DNA of 64,000 nt, taken from NCBI RefSeq assembly GCF_030866785.1, contig NZ_CP133018.1:3596001-3660000 (forward strand), in the 5' to 3' direction. The stretch comes from Agromyces protaetiae. Lineage in GTDB: Bacteria > Actinomycetota > Actinomycetes > Actinomycetales > Microbacteriaceae. A model generated the notes under the pieces. It was not told where the DNA came from and did not search any database. It saw only the letters and a list, made by a program, of their open reading frames with translations. Below, piece after piece: positions 43,512-51,667 of this stretch; position 1 is the first letter of the stretch; every line of letters begins with the position of its first letter. The position numbers and the translations under genes are program-made.

Positions 43512-44368
43512 CAGCGCGTCTCCACGCCCCGGGGCTGCGTGCCGACGGCGGATCCGCCGTGCAGGGCCTCGCGCACGGCGGTCACCATGTCGAAGAACGC
43601 GCGCTCCTCGCGCAGCTCCTCGGTGCGTTCGGCTCGGCGCGCGTCGGCGCCGAGCCGCATGGGCACGATCTCGCGGATGCGGCCCGGTCGCGGCGACATG
43701 ACCACGACCCGATCCGAGAGGAACACCGCCTCGGGGATCGAATGGGTCACGAACACGACCGCGGCGCCCGTCTCGGCCGAGATGCGCACGAGATCGCTCT
43801 GCATCTTCTCGCGCGTCATCTCGTCGAGCGCGCCGAACGGCTCGTCCATGAGCAGCAGGCGCGGTCGCTCGGCGAGCGCGCGAGCGATCGCGACGCGTTG
43901 CTGCATGCCGCCCGAGAGCTGGTCGGGGTACCGGTCGGCGAAGTCCGCGAGGCCCACCATCTCGAGCAGCTCGGCCACACGGACGGCGCGGGCAGCGGAT
44001 GCTTCGCCGTGCACCTCGAGCGGCAGCGCCACGTTGCTCGCGACGGTGCGCCACGGCAGCAGGCCCGCCTGCTGGAACGCGATGCCGTACTCCTGGTCGA
44101 GCCGCGCCTTCGACGGCGTCTTCCCGAACACCGAGATCGCCCCGGCCGTGGGCTCGTCGAGGTCGGCGATGAGCCGCATGAGCGTGGACTTCCCGCACCC
44201 GCTCGGCCCGATCAGGGACACGAACTCGCCCGCGGCGACCGTGAGGTCGATGTCCTCGAGCGCTCGCACCTCGCCGCTCCTGGTCTCGAACACCTTGTCG
44301 ACGCCGCGCACCTCGACCGCCGCGACGGCGGTGCCGTCGGTTCGGGTGCTGACCGGGGCATCCGTCAT
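43511..44368 (-). CDS. ABC transporter ATPase (NitT/TauT/THI type)
   Basis: A 285-residue ATPase. Walker A GPSGCGKST is near residue 54, the Q-loop is in FQQAGLLPWRT, the signature LSGGMQQR near residue 148 and Walker B LLLMDEPFGALD near residue 171. It energises the two flanking permeases. Its ATG overlaps the upstream permease by 4 bases. Confidence 0.93.
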   Translation of the reverse strand: MTDAPVSTRTDGTAVAAVEVRGVDKVFETRSGEVRALEDIDLTVAAGEFVSLIGPSGCGKSTLMRLIADLDEPTAGAISVFGKTPSKARLDQEYGIAFQQAGLLPWRTVASNVALPLEVHGEASAARAVRVAELLEMVGLADFADRYPDQLSGGMQQRVAIARALAERPRLLLMDEPFGALDEMTREKMQSDLVRISAETGAAVVFVTHSIPEAVFLSDRVVVMSPRPGRIREIVPMRLGADARRAERTEELREERAFFDMVTAVREALHGGSAVGTQPRGVETR

Positions 44369-45243
44369 GCCGTCTCCTCGCCTCGTCGGTAGTTCTTGAG
44401 CAGCACACCCAGGAGCGCGACCGAGCCCGCGGCGACGAGGCCCAGGACGATCGCGCCGAAGATCGGGCCCCACGCCTTCGCGGGGTCGCCCGACGCCTGG
44501 CCGGCGAACTGGATCAGGATGCGCCCGATGCCGCCCTGGAGGCCGGTCGACACCTCGGCGACGACGGCGCCGATGACCGCGTTCGCGGCGCCGAGCCGGA
44601 GGGCGGGGAGCAGGTAGGGCACGGCGGCCGGGAAGCGCAGCTTCCAGAGCGTGCGCCAGTAGCCGGCCGCGTACGAGCACATGAGCTCCTCGTGGATCAC
44701 GTCGGGCGATTGCAGCCCCTTCAGCGCGCCGATCGCGATCGGGAAGAACGCGAGATAGCTCGCGATGAGCGCGACCGACATCCAGTCCTGCCACTCGAAC
44801 GCGCCGATCTCGACGCGCGAGCCCCAGCTCTTGACGACCGGGGCGAACGCGATGAGCGGCACGGTCTGGCTGATCACGATCCACGGCAGGAGTCCCCATT
44901 CGGCGATGCGCCAGCGCTGCATGATGAGCGCGAAGCCGAGACCCACCACCAGGCCCACGAGCCACCCGGCCGCGGCGATGCCGAGCGTCGTGAGCGCCGC
45001 GAGTGCGATCACGAGCCAGAGCGGCTGCGCCGAAGGCGAGCGTGTCACCGGTTCGGCGAGCCGGGCGAACATGTCCCAGACGTGCGGCATGGCGAGGTCG
45101 GTCGTGCGCGGCAGGACACGCGCACCCCCGACGACGACACCGTCGGCGGGGCCGAGGAACTTATAGGCCTCCCAGACGAGCACGAGCAGCACGATGCCGG
45201 CGAGGCCCCACAGCCACGCGGATGCGGCGGCGCGCCGGCGCAT
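44365..45243 (-). CDS. ABC transporter permease (NitT/TauT/THI type), second
   Basis: A 292-residue permease with six or seven spans and a coupling loop near GLQSPDVIHEELMCSYAAGY. It follows the LLM oxidoreductase gene by only 2 bases, tying transport to the pyrimidine-degradation enzymes. Confidence 0.88.
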   Translation of the reverse strand: MRRRAAASAWLWGLAGIVLLVLVWEAYKFLGPADGVVVGGARVLPRTTDLAMPHVWDMFARLAEPVTRSPSAQPLWLVIALAALTTLGIAAAGWLVGLVVGLGFALIMQRWRIAEWGLLPWIVISQTVPLIAFAPVVKSWGSRVEIGAFEWQDWMSVALIASYLAFFPIAIGALKGLQSPDVIHEELMCSYAAGYWRTLWKLRFPAAVPYLLPALRLGAANAVIGAVVAEVSTGLQGGIGRILIQFAGQASGDPAKAWGPIFGAIVLGLVAAGSVALLGVLLKNYRRGEETA

Positions 45244-45245
45244 GC

Positions 45246-46262
45246 TCAGGCCTTCGCCGTGAGGTGCTCGGAGAGCGCGGGGATCACGGTCTCGCCGTAG
45301 ACACGCAACGTCTCCTCCTTGTTGTCGTGCTGCAGATAGCCCGCGAACTGATCGACACCGAGGTCGGCGAGCTTCTTGAGCTTGGCGATGTGCTCGTCGG
45401 CGGTGCCGAGCACGCAGAACCGGTCGACGATCTCGTCGGGCACGAAGTCGGTGTGCGTGTTGCCCGCGCGGCCGTGCTCGTTGTAGTCGTAGCCCTCACG
45501 GCCCCTGATGTAGTCGGTGAGCGCGTCGGGCACCGCGCCGTGGGCGCCGTACTTCGCGACGATGTCGGCGACGTGGTTGCCGACCATGCCGCCGAACCAG
45601 CGGCTCTGGTCGCGCTGATGCGCGAGGTCCTCGCCGATGTACATGGGTGCGGCGACGCAGAACTTCACCGCGGCGGGGTCGCGGCCTGCGGCCGCGGCCG
45701 CATCCCGGACCGTGCGGATCATCCACTCGGCGATGTCGAGGTCCGCGAGCTGCAGGATGAACCCGTCGCCCACCTCACCCGTGAGCTTCAGGGCCATCGG
45801 GCCGTACGCGGCCACCCACACCTCGAGCTCGGACCCCACGCTCCAGGGGAAGCGCAGCGTCGACCCGTGGTACTCGACCGCCCGCGAGTTGCCGAGCTCG
45901 CGGATCACGTGGATCGCCTCGCGGAGTTCGGCGATCGTGGTGGGCTTGCCGTTCGTGACCCGCACGGCCGAGTCGCCGCGGCCGATGCCGCACACTGTGC
46001 GGTTGCCGAACATCTCGTTGAGGGTGGCGAAGGTCGACGCGGTGACGGTCCAGTCCCGCGTCGCCGGGTTCGTGACGAACGGCCCGACCTTGATGCGCCT
46101 CGTCTGCGCGAGGATCTGGCTGTGGATGACGTACGGCTCCTCCCAGAGGAGGTGCGAGTCGAACGTCCAGACATGGCTGAAGCCGTGCGCCTCGGCGAGT
46201 TGCGCGAGCTGGATCGTCCGCGCCGCCGGCGGGTTGGTCTGCAGCACTGCTCCGAACTCCAT
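45246..46262 (-). CDS. LLM-class F420/flavin-dependent oxidoreductase
   Basis: A 338-residue luciferase-like TIM-barrel oxidoreductase. MEFGAVLQTNPPA at the N-terminus and GIGRGDSAVR near residue 98 resemble the CPS_4043-type F420 family (TIGR03842, recalled from memory). It sits between dihydropyrimidinase and the importer. No dihydropyrimidine dehydrogenase is encoded here, so this enzyme is a candidate for the redox step at the pyrimidine ring, as inference. ATG 46262 has GAGAGGGG upstream. Confidence 0.82.
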   Translation of the reverse strand: MEFGAVLQTNPPAARTIQLAQLAEAHGFSHVWTFDSHLLWEEPYVIHSQILAQTRRIKVGPFVTNPATRDWTVTASTFATLNEMFGNRTVCGIGRGDSAVRVTNGKPTTIAELREAIHVIRELGNSRAVEYHGSTLRFPWSVGSELEVWVAAYGPMALKLTGEVGDGFILQLADLDIAEWMIRTVRDAAAAAGRDPAAVKFCVAAPMYIGEDLAHQRDQSRWFGGMVGNHVADIVAKYGAHGAVPDALTDYIRGREGYDYNEHGRAGNTHTDFVPDEIVDRFCVLGTADEHIAKLKKLADLGVDQFAGYLQHDNKEETLRVYGETVIPALSEHLTAKA

Positions 46263-46322
46263 GGTGCCCCTCTCATCCAAACCCCTCGGGCCCCCGAGGC
46301 ATCCGTCACCGCAACGGCGGCG

Positions 46323-47756
46323 TCACCTCACATACGTGCTGAGCCCGCGCTTGAGATAGCGGCCGTCGCCCTTCGTGCCCAGGTACTCGCCGCCGTCGAC
46401 GACGACCTTGCCGCGCGAGAGCACCGTGTCGACGTGTCCGTCGACCTCGAAGCCCTCCCACGCGGAGTGGTCCATGTTCATGTGCGCGGTCGCGAGGCCG
46501 ATCGAGGTGTGCCCATTCGGGTCGTAGACCACGACGTCGGCGTCCGCGCCCGGCTGGATCACACCCTTGCGGCCGTACAGCCCGAACATGCGGGCCGGCG
46601 TGGTGCTCGTCAGCTCGACCCAGCGCTCGAGCGTGATCTCGCCCGTCACGACGCCCTGATACATGAGGTCCATGCGGTGCTCGACGCCGCCGATGCCGTT
46701 CGGGATCTTGCGGAAGTCGCCGCGGCCGAGCTCCTTCTGGTCCTTCATGCAGAACGGGCAGTGGTCGGTCGAGACCATCTGCAGGTCGTTCGTGCGCAGC
46801 GCCTGCCACATGGCCTCCTGGTGGCCGTGCTCGCGCGTGCGGAGCGGCGTCGAACACACCCACTTGGCGCCCTCGAACGAGCCCCACTGCTCGCTCGCCG
46901 CGCCGAGCTGCGCCTCGAGGCTGAGATAGAGGTACTGCGGGCAGGTCTCGCCGTAGACGTTCCAGCCCTGGTCGCGCGCCCACGCGAGTTGCTCGACCGC
47001 CTGCTTCGCGGAGACGTGCACGACGTACAGCGGCGCGCCCGTGAGCTTCGCGAGCATGATCGCGCGGTGGGTGGCCTCCTCCTCCATCTCCCATGCGCGG
47101 GCGATGCCGTGGAAGTACGGGTCGGTGTCGCCCATGTCGACGAGCTGCTCGGCGAGCACGTCGATCGCCGGGCCGTTCTCGGCGTGCATCATCGTGAGCA
47201 TGCCGGTGTCGCGCGACACCTGCATGGCCCGCAGGATCTGCGCGTCATCGGCGTAGAACACGCCCGGGTAGGCCATGAAGAGCTTGAAGCTCGTGACGCC
47301 CTCGTCGGGCAGCCGCCGCATCGCGGCGAGCGCGTCGGCGTCGACGCCGCCGACGATCTGGTGGAAGCCGTAGTCGATCGCGCAGTTGCCCGCGGCCTTC
47401 TCGTGCCACGCGGCGAGCCCGTCTTCGACGCGCTCGCCCGTGCGCTGCACGGCGAAGTCGATGATCGTGGTGGTGCCACCGTGCGCCGCTGCCCGGGTGC
47501 CGGTCTCGAACGTGTCGGACGCCTCGGTGCCGCCGAACGGCAGCTGCATGTGCGTGTGCGCGTCGATGCCACCGGGGATCACGTACTTGCCGGTCGCATC
47601 GATCACCCGGTCGACGGACGCCGCGAGGTCCGTGCCGAGCAGCCGACTGCCGGGCTCGAGCACCGCGACGATGCGCTCGCCGTCGACGAGCACGTCGGCC
47701 GCGGAGCGGCCGGTCGCGGAGACGACCGTGCCTCCGGTGATGAGGGTCGTGGCCAT
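46323..47756 (-). CDS. hydA: Dihydropyrimidinase
   Basis: A 477-residue cyclic amidohydrolase that opens dihydrouracil or dihydrothymine to N-carbamoyl-beta-amino acids. Metal ligands are in GGIDAHTHMQLPF near residue 57, the carbamylated lysine in TSFKLFMAYPG near residue 154, and further His residues in MMHAENG and YVVHVSAK. ATG 47756 has AAGGAG upstream. It lies between ureidopropionase and the LLM gene in the same direction. Confidence 0.92.
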   Translation of the reverse strand: MATTLITGGTVVSATGRSAADVLVDGERIVAVLEPGSRLLGTDLAASVDRVIDATGKYVIPGGIDAHTHMQLPFGGTEASDTFETGTRAAAHGGTTTIIDFAVQRTGERVEDGLAAWHEKAAGNCAIDYGFHQIVGGVDADALAAMRRLPDEGVTSFKLFMAYPGVFYADDAQILRAMQVSRDTGMLTMMHAENGPAIDVLAEQLVDMGDTDPYFHGIARAWEMEEEATHRAIMLAKLTGAPLYVVHVSAKQAVEQLAWARDQGWNVYGETCPQYLYLSLEAQLGAASEQWGSFEGAKWVCSTPLRTREHGHQEAMWQALRTNDLQMVSTDHCPFCMKDQKELGRGDFRKIPNGIGGVEHRMDLMYQGVVTGEITLERWVELTSTTPARMFGLYGRKGVIQPGADADVVVYDPNGHTSIGLATAHMNMDHSAWEGFEVDGHVDTVLSRGKVVVDGGEYLGTKGDGRYLKRGLSTYVR

Positions 47757-47763
47757 GACACTC

Positions 47764-47806
47764 CTTCGTTGGTCGAGTCGGCCGCCCGCGGCCGTCTCGA
47801 GATCCG
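47764..47806. repeat. TCGAGA-type imperfect palindrome
   Basis: GTCGAGTCGGCCG is mirrored by CGGCCGTCTCGAG across a short GC-rich loop, between the ureidopropionase and dihydropyrimidinase genes. A similar TCGAGA/TCTCGA dyad occurs at 54190-54219. These look like small intergenic palindromic repeats. Confidence 0.5.
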
Positions 47807-47810
47807 GTCG

Positions 47811-48659
47811 CTACGGCTTCGGGATCGACGTGTACGAGTCGGGCCGCCGATCGCGGTAGAACTGCCAGCTGTTGCGCACCTCGCGGATCAGGTCGAGGTC
47901 GAGGTCGCGCACCACGACCTCCTCGTGCTCGTCGGACCCGTAGTCGCCGATGAGGTTGCCGCGCGGGTCGACGAACTGGCTCTTGCCGTAGAACGTGACG
48001 GCGAGCTCGCCGTACTCGTTGTCCTCGGTGCCGACGCGGTTCGGCGCCGCCACGAAGTAGCCGTTCGCGGCGGCCGCGGCGGGCTGCTCGATCTCCCAGA
48101 GCCGGTTCGAGAGGGCGGGCTTGGTCGCATTCGGGTTGAAGACGATCTGCGCGCCGTTGAGGCCGAGCTCGCGCCACCCCTCGGGGAAGTGCCGGTCGTA
48201 GCAGATGTAGACGCCGATCGGCCCCACGGCCGTGTCGAACACGGGGTAGCCGAGGTTGCCGGGGCGGAAGTAGAACTTCTCCCAGAACTTGTCGAGGTTC
48301 GGCAGGTGGTGCTTGCGGTACTTGCCGAGGATCGTGCCGTCGGCATCCACCACGACCGCCGTGTTGTAGTAGACGCCCGGCTGGTCCTCCTCGTAGATCG
48401 GCAGGATCATGACGAGGCCGAGCTCCTTGGCGAGCGTCGCGAAGCGCTGCACGATCGGCCCGTCGGCCGCTTCCGCGTAGTCGTAGTACTTCACGTCCTC
48501 GGTGATGCCGAAGTACGGCCCGTAGAACAGCTCCTGGAAGCAGATCACCTGCGCGCCCTGCGCCGCAGCGTCGCGCGCGAACTGCTCGTGCTTGGCGATC
48601 ATGGATTCCTTGTCGCCGGTCCAGGTCGTCTGCGTGATGGCCGCTCGAACGATCGTCAT
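47811..48659 (-). CDS. Nitrilase-superfamily hydrolase, beta-ureidopropionase type
   Basis: A 282-residue carbon-nitrogen hydrolase. The catalytic triad is visible as Glu in LPIYEED near residue 84, Lys in KYRKHHLPN near residue 117 and Cys in ICYDRHFPEG near residue 154. It releases beta-alanine, CO2 and ammonia from N-carbamoyl-beta-alanine, the step after dihydropyrimidinase. ATG 48659 has AGGAGG upstream. It is the first gene of the catabolic-transport unit. Confidence 0.9.
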   Translation of the reverse strand: MTIVRAAITQTTWTGDKESMIAKHEQFARDAAAQGAQVICFQELFYGPYFGITEDVKYYDYAEAADGPIVQRFATLAKELGLVMILPIYEEDQPGVYYNTAVVVDADGTILGKYRKHHLPNLDKFWEKFYFRPGNLGYPVFDTAVGPIGVYICYDRHFPEGWRELGLNGAQIVFNPNATKPALSNRLWEIEQPAAAAANGYFVAAPNRVGTEDNEYGELAVTFYGKSQFVDPRGNLIGDYGSDEHEEVVVRDLDLDLIREVRNSWQFYRDRRPDSYTSIPKP

Positions 48660-48793
48660 GGTGCCTCCTGCCGTGCGGGGGTGATGCTGGAGAAGTGCTC
48701 GCGTTGCGCCGTGGTTCCCTCATCTTGGCGCTCCCGAGCCCCCGGGGCAATGCTTTCCTTGCGCGTCGGGCCTCGCGCGGCGACGGCGCGGCG

Positions 48794-49213
48794 CTACCCC
48801 CGGTCGGTGCAGTGGAGCCTGACGGTGACGTCACCCGAGCCGCTCAGGGACGTGATCGTCCCGCCGATGATGCCGCGTCGCCCTTCGTTCGGGCGCAGGT
48901 TCGCGCCCACGAACAGACCCCGGGTGTCGATCGTGACCCCACCGGGAATGAGCCAGCCGCTTCCCGGGTGATATTCACTGCCATCGAGGTATGGCGCGGT
49001 GTTCGGGCACGCCTTCGCGGGGACGTGCACGAAGCTCAAGAATCCTGTGAGGCGGAAGGTCCCGACGTTCACCACTTCGCCCCCGGCGCCGGCGGCGGCA
49101 ACCCGCGCGGACGAGTGGTCGGCGGGCGCGCCGGCCGGAACGGCGACGGGAGCCGCCAACACGAGGGTCGCCGCCAGGGCACTGATCGCAAGTGCATTCA
49201 TGACGATCAGCAT
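48794..49213 (-). CDS. Small secreted two-cysteine protein, copy 1
   Basis: A protein of about 139 residues. The N-terminus is a signal peptide (MNALAISALAATLVLAAPVA). The mature part carries ACPNTAPYL near residue 73 and ends VTVRLHCTDRG. The spacing of the two cysteines and the C-P-x-x-x-P-Y pattern matches the pair of proteins at 54241 and 54671, so all three form one family, which I cannot name. The start is uncertain (49213, 49201 or GTG 49234); none has a good ribosome-binding site. Confidence 0.65.
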   Translation of the reverse strand: MLIVMNALAISALAATLVLAAPVAVPAGAPADHSSARVAAAGAGGEVVNVGTFRLTGFLSFVHVPAKACPNTAPYLDGSEYHPGSGWLIPGGVTIDTRGLFVGANLRPNEGRRGIIGGTITSLSGSGDVTVRLHCTDRG

Positions 49214-49270
49214 ACCAATAGGATTTCGGGTCACCGAAACTCATGCGGGACGTGCGTCCATCGCCCTCAC

Positions 49271-49282
49271 TAGGCTTGAGGG
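49271..49282 (+). promoter_or_regulatory. -10 box for leaderless cofD transcript
   Basis: TAGGCT at 49271-49276 is followed by 6 bases and ATG 49283. Confidence 0.5.
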
Positions 49283-50284
49283 ATGCGGATCACGGTGCTA
49301 GCGGGCGGGGTCGGCGGGTCGCGGTTCGTGCTCGGGCTACGCGAGGAACTGCGGCGCCGCGAGGCATCCGGCGCCCTCGCACCCGGCGAGGCCGAGGTGA
49401 CCGTCGTCGTGAACACCGGCGACGACCTGTGGCTCGCGGGCGTGCGGCTCATGCCCGACTTCGACACGCTGCTGTACGCGCTCGCGGGGGTCAATGACAC
49501 CGAGCGCGGCTGGGGCCGCGCGGGCGACAGCGAGCGTGTCGCCGAAGAACTGCGCGAGTGGGGCGTCGGCTGGCCGTGGTTCACGCTCGGCGACCTCGAC
49601 CTCGGCACGCACCTCGCGCGCACGGCCTGGCTGCGCGAGGGGCTCACGCCCTCGCAGGTCGCGGCGCGACTCCAGCACCGGTGGGAGCTCGGGGTGCGAC
49701 TCATCCCGGCGACCGACGCCGAGGTCGACCTGCACGTCGAGGTCGCCGACCCCGACGAGCTCGACGGCACGCGCACCATGCACTTCCAGGAGTGGTGGAC
49801 GCGCTACCGCGCGAGCCTGCCCGCCGTCGCGTTCCGGCAGCAGGGGCTCGACGGCGCGGCGCCGGCGCCCGGGGTCGTCGAGGCGATCCTCGGCGCCGAC
49901 GCGGTGCTGCTCGCACCGTCGAACCCGGTCGTGTCGATCGGCACGATCCTCGCGATCCCCGGTATCCGCGAGGCGCTCGACGAGACGCACGCCCCGGTCG
50001 TCGGCGTCTCGCCGATCATCGGCGGCGCGGTCGTGCGCGGCATGGCCGACGCGTGCCTGCCGGTGATCGGCGTCGAGACCGACGCCGCCGCGGTCGCCCG
50101 GCACTACGGGCGGCGGGCGGGCGGCGGCCTGCTCGACGGCTGGCTCGTCGACGAGACGGATGCCCCGGCCGCGGCCGCGCTCAGGGCCGACGGGTTCCGG
50201 GCCGAGGCGGTGCCGCTCTGGATGCGCGACCCCGACACGTCGGCCGCCCTCGCAGCCGCCGCCCTCGCCCTCACCACCCCCTGA
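49283..50284 (+). CDS. cofD: 2-phospho-L-lactate transferase (F420 biosynthesis)
   Basis: A 333-residue CofD/FbiA enzyme that joins Fo to the phospho-lactyl (or phosphoenolpyruvyl) group from the GDP-activated precursor, giving F420-0 or its dehydro form. The N-terminal GGVGGSRFVLGLR and VNTGDDLWLAGVRLMPDFD near residue 50 are diagnostic. A leaderless-type box precedes the start. cofC and cofE are 10-12 kb downstream, and an F420-linked ABC cassette follows directly. Confidence 0.93.
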   Translation: MRITVLAGGVGGSRFVLGLREELRRREASGALAPGEAEVTVVVNTGDDLWLAGVRLMPDFDTLLYALAGVNDTERGWGRAGDSERVAEELREWGVGWPWFTLGDLDLGTHLARTAWLREGLTPSQVAARLQHRWELGVRLIPATDAEVDLHVEVADPDELDGTRTMHFQEWWTRYRASLPAVAFRQQGLDGAAPAPGVVEAILGADAVLLAPSNPVVSIGTILAIPGIREALDETHAPVVGVSPIIGGAVVRGMADACLPVIGVETDAAAVARHYGRRAGGGLLDGWLVDETDAPAAAALRADGFRAEAVPLWMRDPDTSAALAAAALALTTP

Positions 50285-50369
50285 CCCCCTCACCCGCCCC
50301 ACCCTTGCCCCCGCGCCCCGCGCGTCCCCCACCCCGCCCGACCCCCCGCCCCCACCCCCACCCCACCCC

Positions 50370-50444
50370 CGCCGAGTGATACCGAAATGACTCGAGTGAT
50401 GACGGAACGAGGGGGTCATTCGGCCATTTCGGTATCACTCGGCG
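50370..50444. repeat. 75-bp palindromic element, copy A
   Basis: The 20-base arm CGCCGAGTGATACCGAAATG (50370-50389) is mirrored exactly at 50425-50444 around a 35-base interior. A second element with the same outer arm ends, the same 20-base arms and the same 35-base interior lies at 55961-56035. It sits in the intergenic region after cofD, following a C-rich tract (50285-50369) with no gene. Confidence 0.9.
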
Positions 50445-50478
50445 ACGAGGACTTCGGTCGGCGACGAGGACTTCGGTC
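50441..50478. repeat. 19-bp direct repeat
   Basis: ggcgacgaggacttcggtc occurs twice in tandem (50441-50459 and 50460-50478), abutting the palindromic element, with a partial third copy following. Confidence 0.9.
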
Positions 50479-50509
50479 GGCGACGGGCGCGGCGGGCGCG
50501 AGCGCGACT

Positions 50510-50608
50510 AGGATTGGGCGTAGACCGCCGGTCGGCTGTGGCCGGTGAAGCGGATCCGGGATTGGGCCGCACGTCCTCGTTCACCTCGAGTCAGACGTCT
50601 CACCTGCC
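50510..50608 (+). promoter_or_regulatory. Cobalamin-riboswitch-like leader
   Basis: The leader contains GCCGGTGAAGCGGATCCGGG (from 50541), GGGCCGCAC (50564-50572) and GAGTCAGAC (50588-50596) followed by CACCTGCC (50601-50608), in the order and with the sequence of the conserved cobalamin riboswitch core and B12 box. The ribosome-binding sequence CCGGAG lies just after, 12 bases before ATG 50621. This is a by-eye match; the variant core departs from the textbook form. Confidence 0.6.
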
Positions 50609-50620
50609 CCCGGAGTATCC

Positions 50621-51667
50621 ATGATCTCGCGTTCCCCACGTCCGCCGCACCGCGCTGCGCGGCCCACCACCGTCGCCGGGCCGCTCGTCGGCCTGATGCT
50701 CGCCGCTCTCCTCGCCGGCTGCGCGATCGGCTCCCCCGGCGCCGCCGACGAGGCGGAGGGTTCAGGCACGGCTCCGGCCGAGGCATCCGCGTACCCGCTC
50801 ACCGTCGACAACTGCGGCACCGACGTGACCTTCGAGGCGCCGCCTGAGCGCGTCGTCACGGTGAAGTCGTCGACGCTCGAGCTCATGCTCGCGCTCGGCC
50901 TCGAGGACCGCGTGGTGGGTGCCGCGTTCAGCGACGGGCCCGTGCCGTCGGCGTACGCCGACGCGGCCGCCGGGCTCGAGACGATCTCCGACAAGGTGCC
51001 CTCGCGCGAGGCCACGCTCGCGCTCGAGCCCGACCTCGTGTTCGCCGGGTGGGAGTCGAACTTCTCGGCCGAGGGCGTGGGCGAGCGCGCCGAGCTCGAA
51101 CGGCTCGGCGTGCACACCTATGTCGCACCCGCCGCGTGCAAGGCCGCCGGGTACATGCCCGACCCGCTCACGTTCGACGAGGTCTTCCGCGAGTTCGACG
51201 AGGCGGGCGCGATCTTCGGTGTTCCGGATGCCTCGGCCGAGCTCGTCGCGGAACAGCGCGCCGCGCTCGACGCGATCGAGCCGAGCACGGCCGGGCTGCG
51301 TGCGCTCTGGTACAGCTCAGGCGAGGACACGCCGTACGTCGGGGCCGGCATCGGCGCCCCGCAGATGATCATGGCGGCCGCAGGACTGTCGAACATCGCC
51401 GCCGAGGTGCGAGACACGTGGACGTCGATGAGCTGGGAGGCGATCGTCGCCGCCGAGCCCGACGTCATCGTGCTCGTCGACGCGGTGTGGAACACCGCCG
51501 AGTCGAAGATCGCGCACCTCGAGTCGAACGCGGCGACCGCGCAGCTGCCGGCCGTGCAGCAGGGGCGGTACGTGATCGTCGATTTCCCCGCAACTGAGGC
51601 GGGTGTGCGCAATGTCGACGCCGTGGCATCCGTCGTCGATCAGCTGGCGGCGCTGGAGTCGCGATGA
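50621..51667 (+). CDS. ABC substrate-binding lipoprotein, FecB/BtuF type (F420-0 cassette family)
   Basis: A 348-residue binding protein. The lipobox LLAGCAIG gives a lipidated Cys near residue 34. The FecB/BtuF fold shows PPERVVTVKSSTLELMLALG near residue 73 and YSSGEDTPYVGAGIGAPQ near residue 226. Proteins in this arrangement next to F420 genes are annotated as F420-0 importers (TIGR03868, recalled). The leader looks like a cobalamin riboswitch, so a corrinoid ligand is an equal or better possibility. It overlaps the permease gene by 4 bases. Confidence 0.82.
   Translation: MISRSPRPPHRAARPTTVAGPLVGLMLAALLAGCAIGSPGAADEAEGSGTAPAEASAYPLTVDNCGTDVTFEAPPERVVTVKSSTLELMLALGLEDRVVGAAFSDGPVPSAYADAAAGLETISDKVPSREATLALEPDLVFAGWESNFSAEGVGERAELERLGVHTYVAPAACKAAGYMPDPLTFDEVFREFDEAGAIFGVPDASAELVAEQRAALDAIEPSTAGLRALWYSSGEDTPYVGAGIGAPQMIMAAAGLSNIAAEVRDTWTSMSWEAIVAAEPDVIVLVDAVWNTAESKIAHLESNAATAQLPAVQQGRYVIVDFPATEAGVRNVDAVASVVDQLAALESR

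Noticed and set aside
45003..48971. A 1322-codon open frame on the plus strand
   Set aside because: It lies antisense to well-supported genes (permease, LLM, dihydropyrimidinase, ureidopropionase), is Arg/His/Val-rich without any domain, and is the expected by-product of high-GC third positions.
50285..50369. C-rich tract as an extended cofD C-terminus
   Set aside because: The cofD stop at 50282-50284 comes after a normal C-terminus; the downstream tract is simple sequence.
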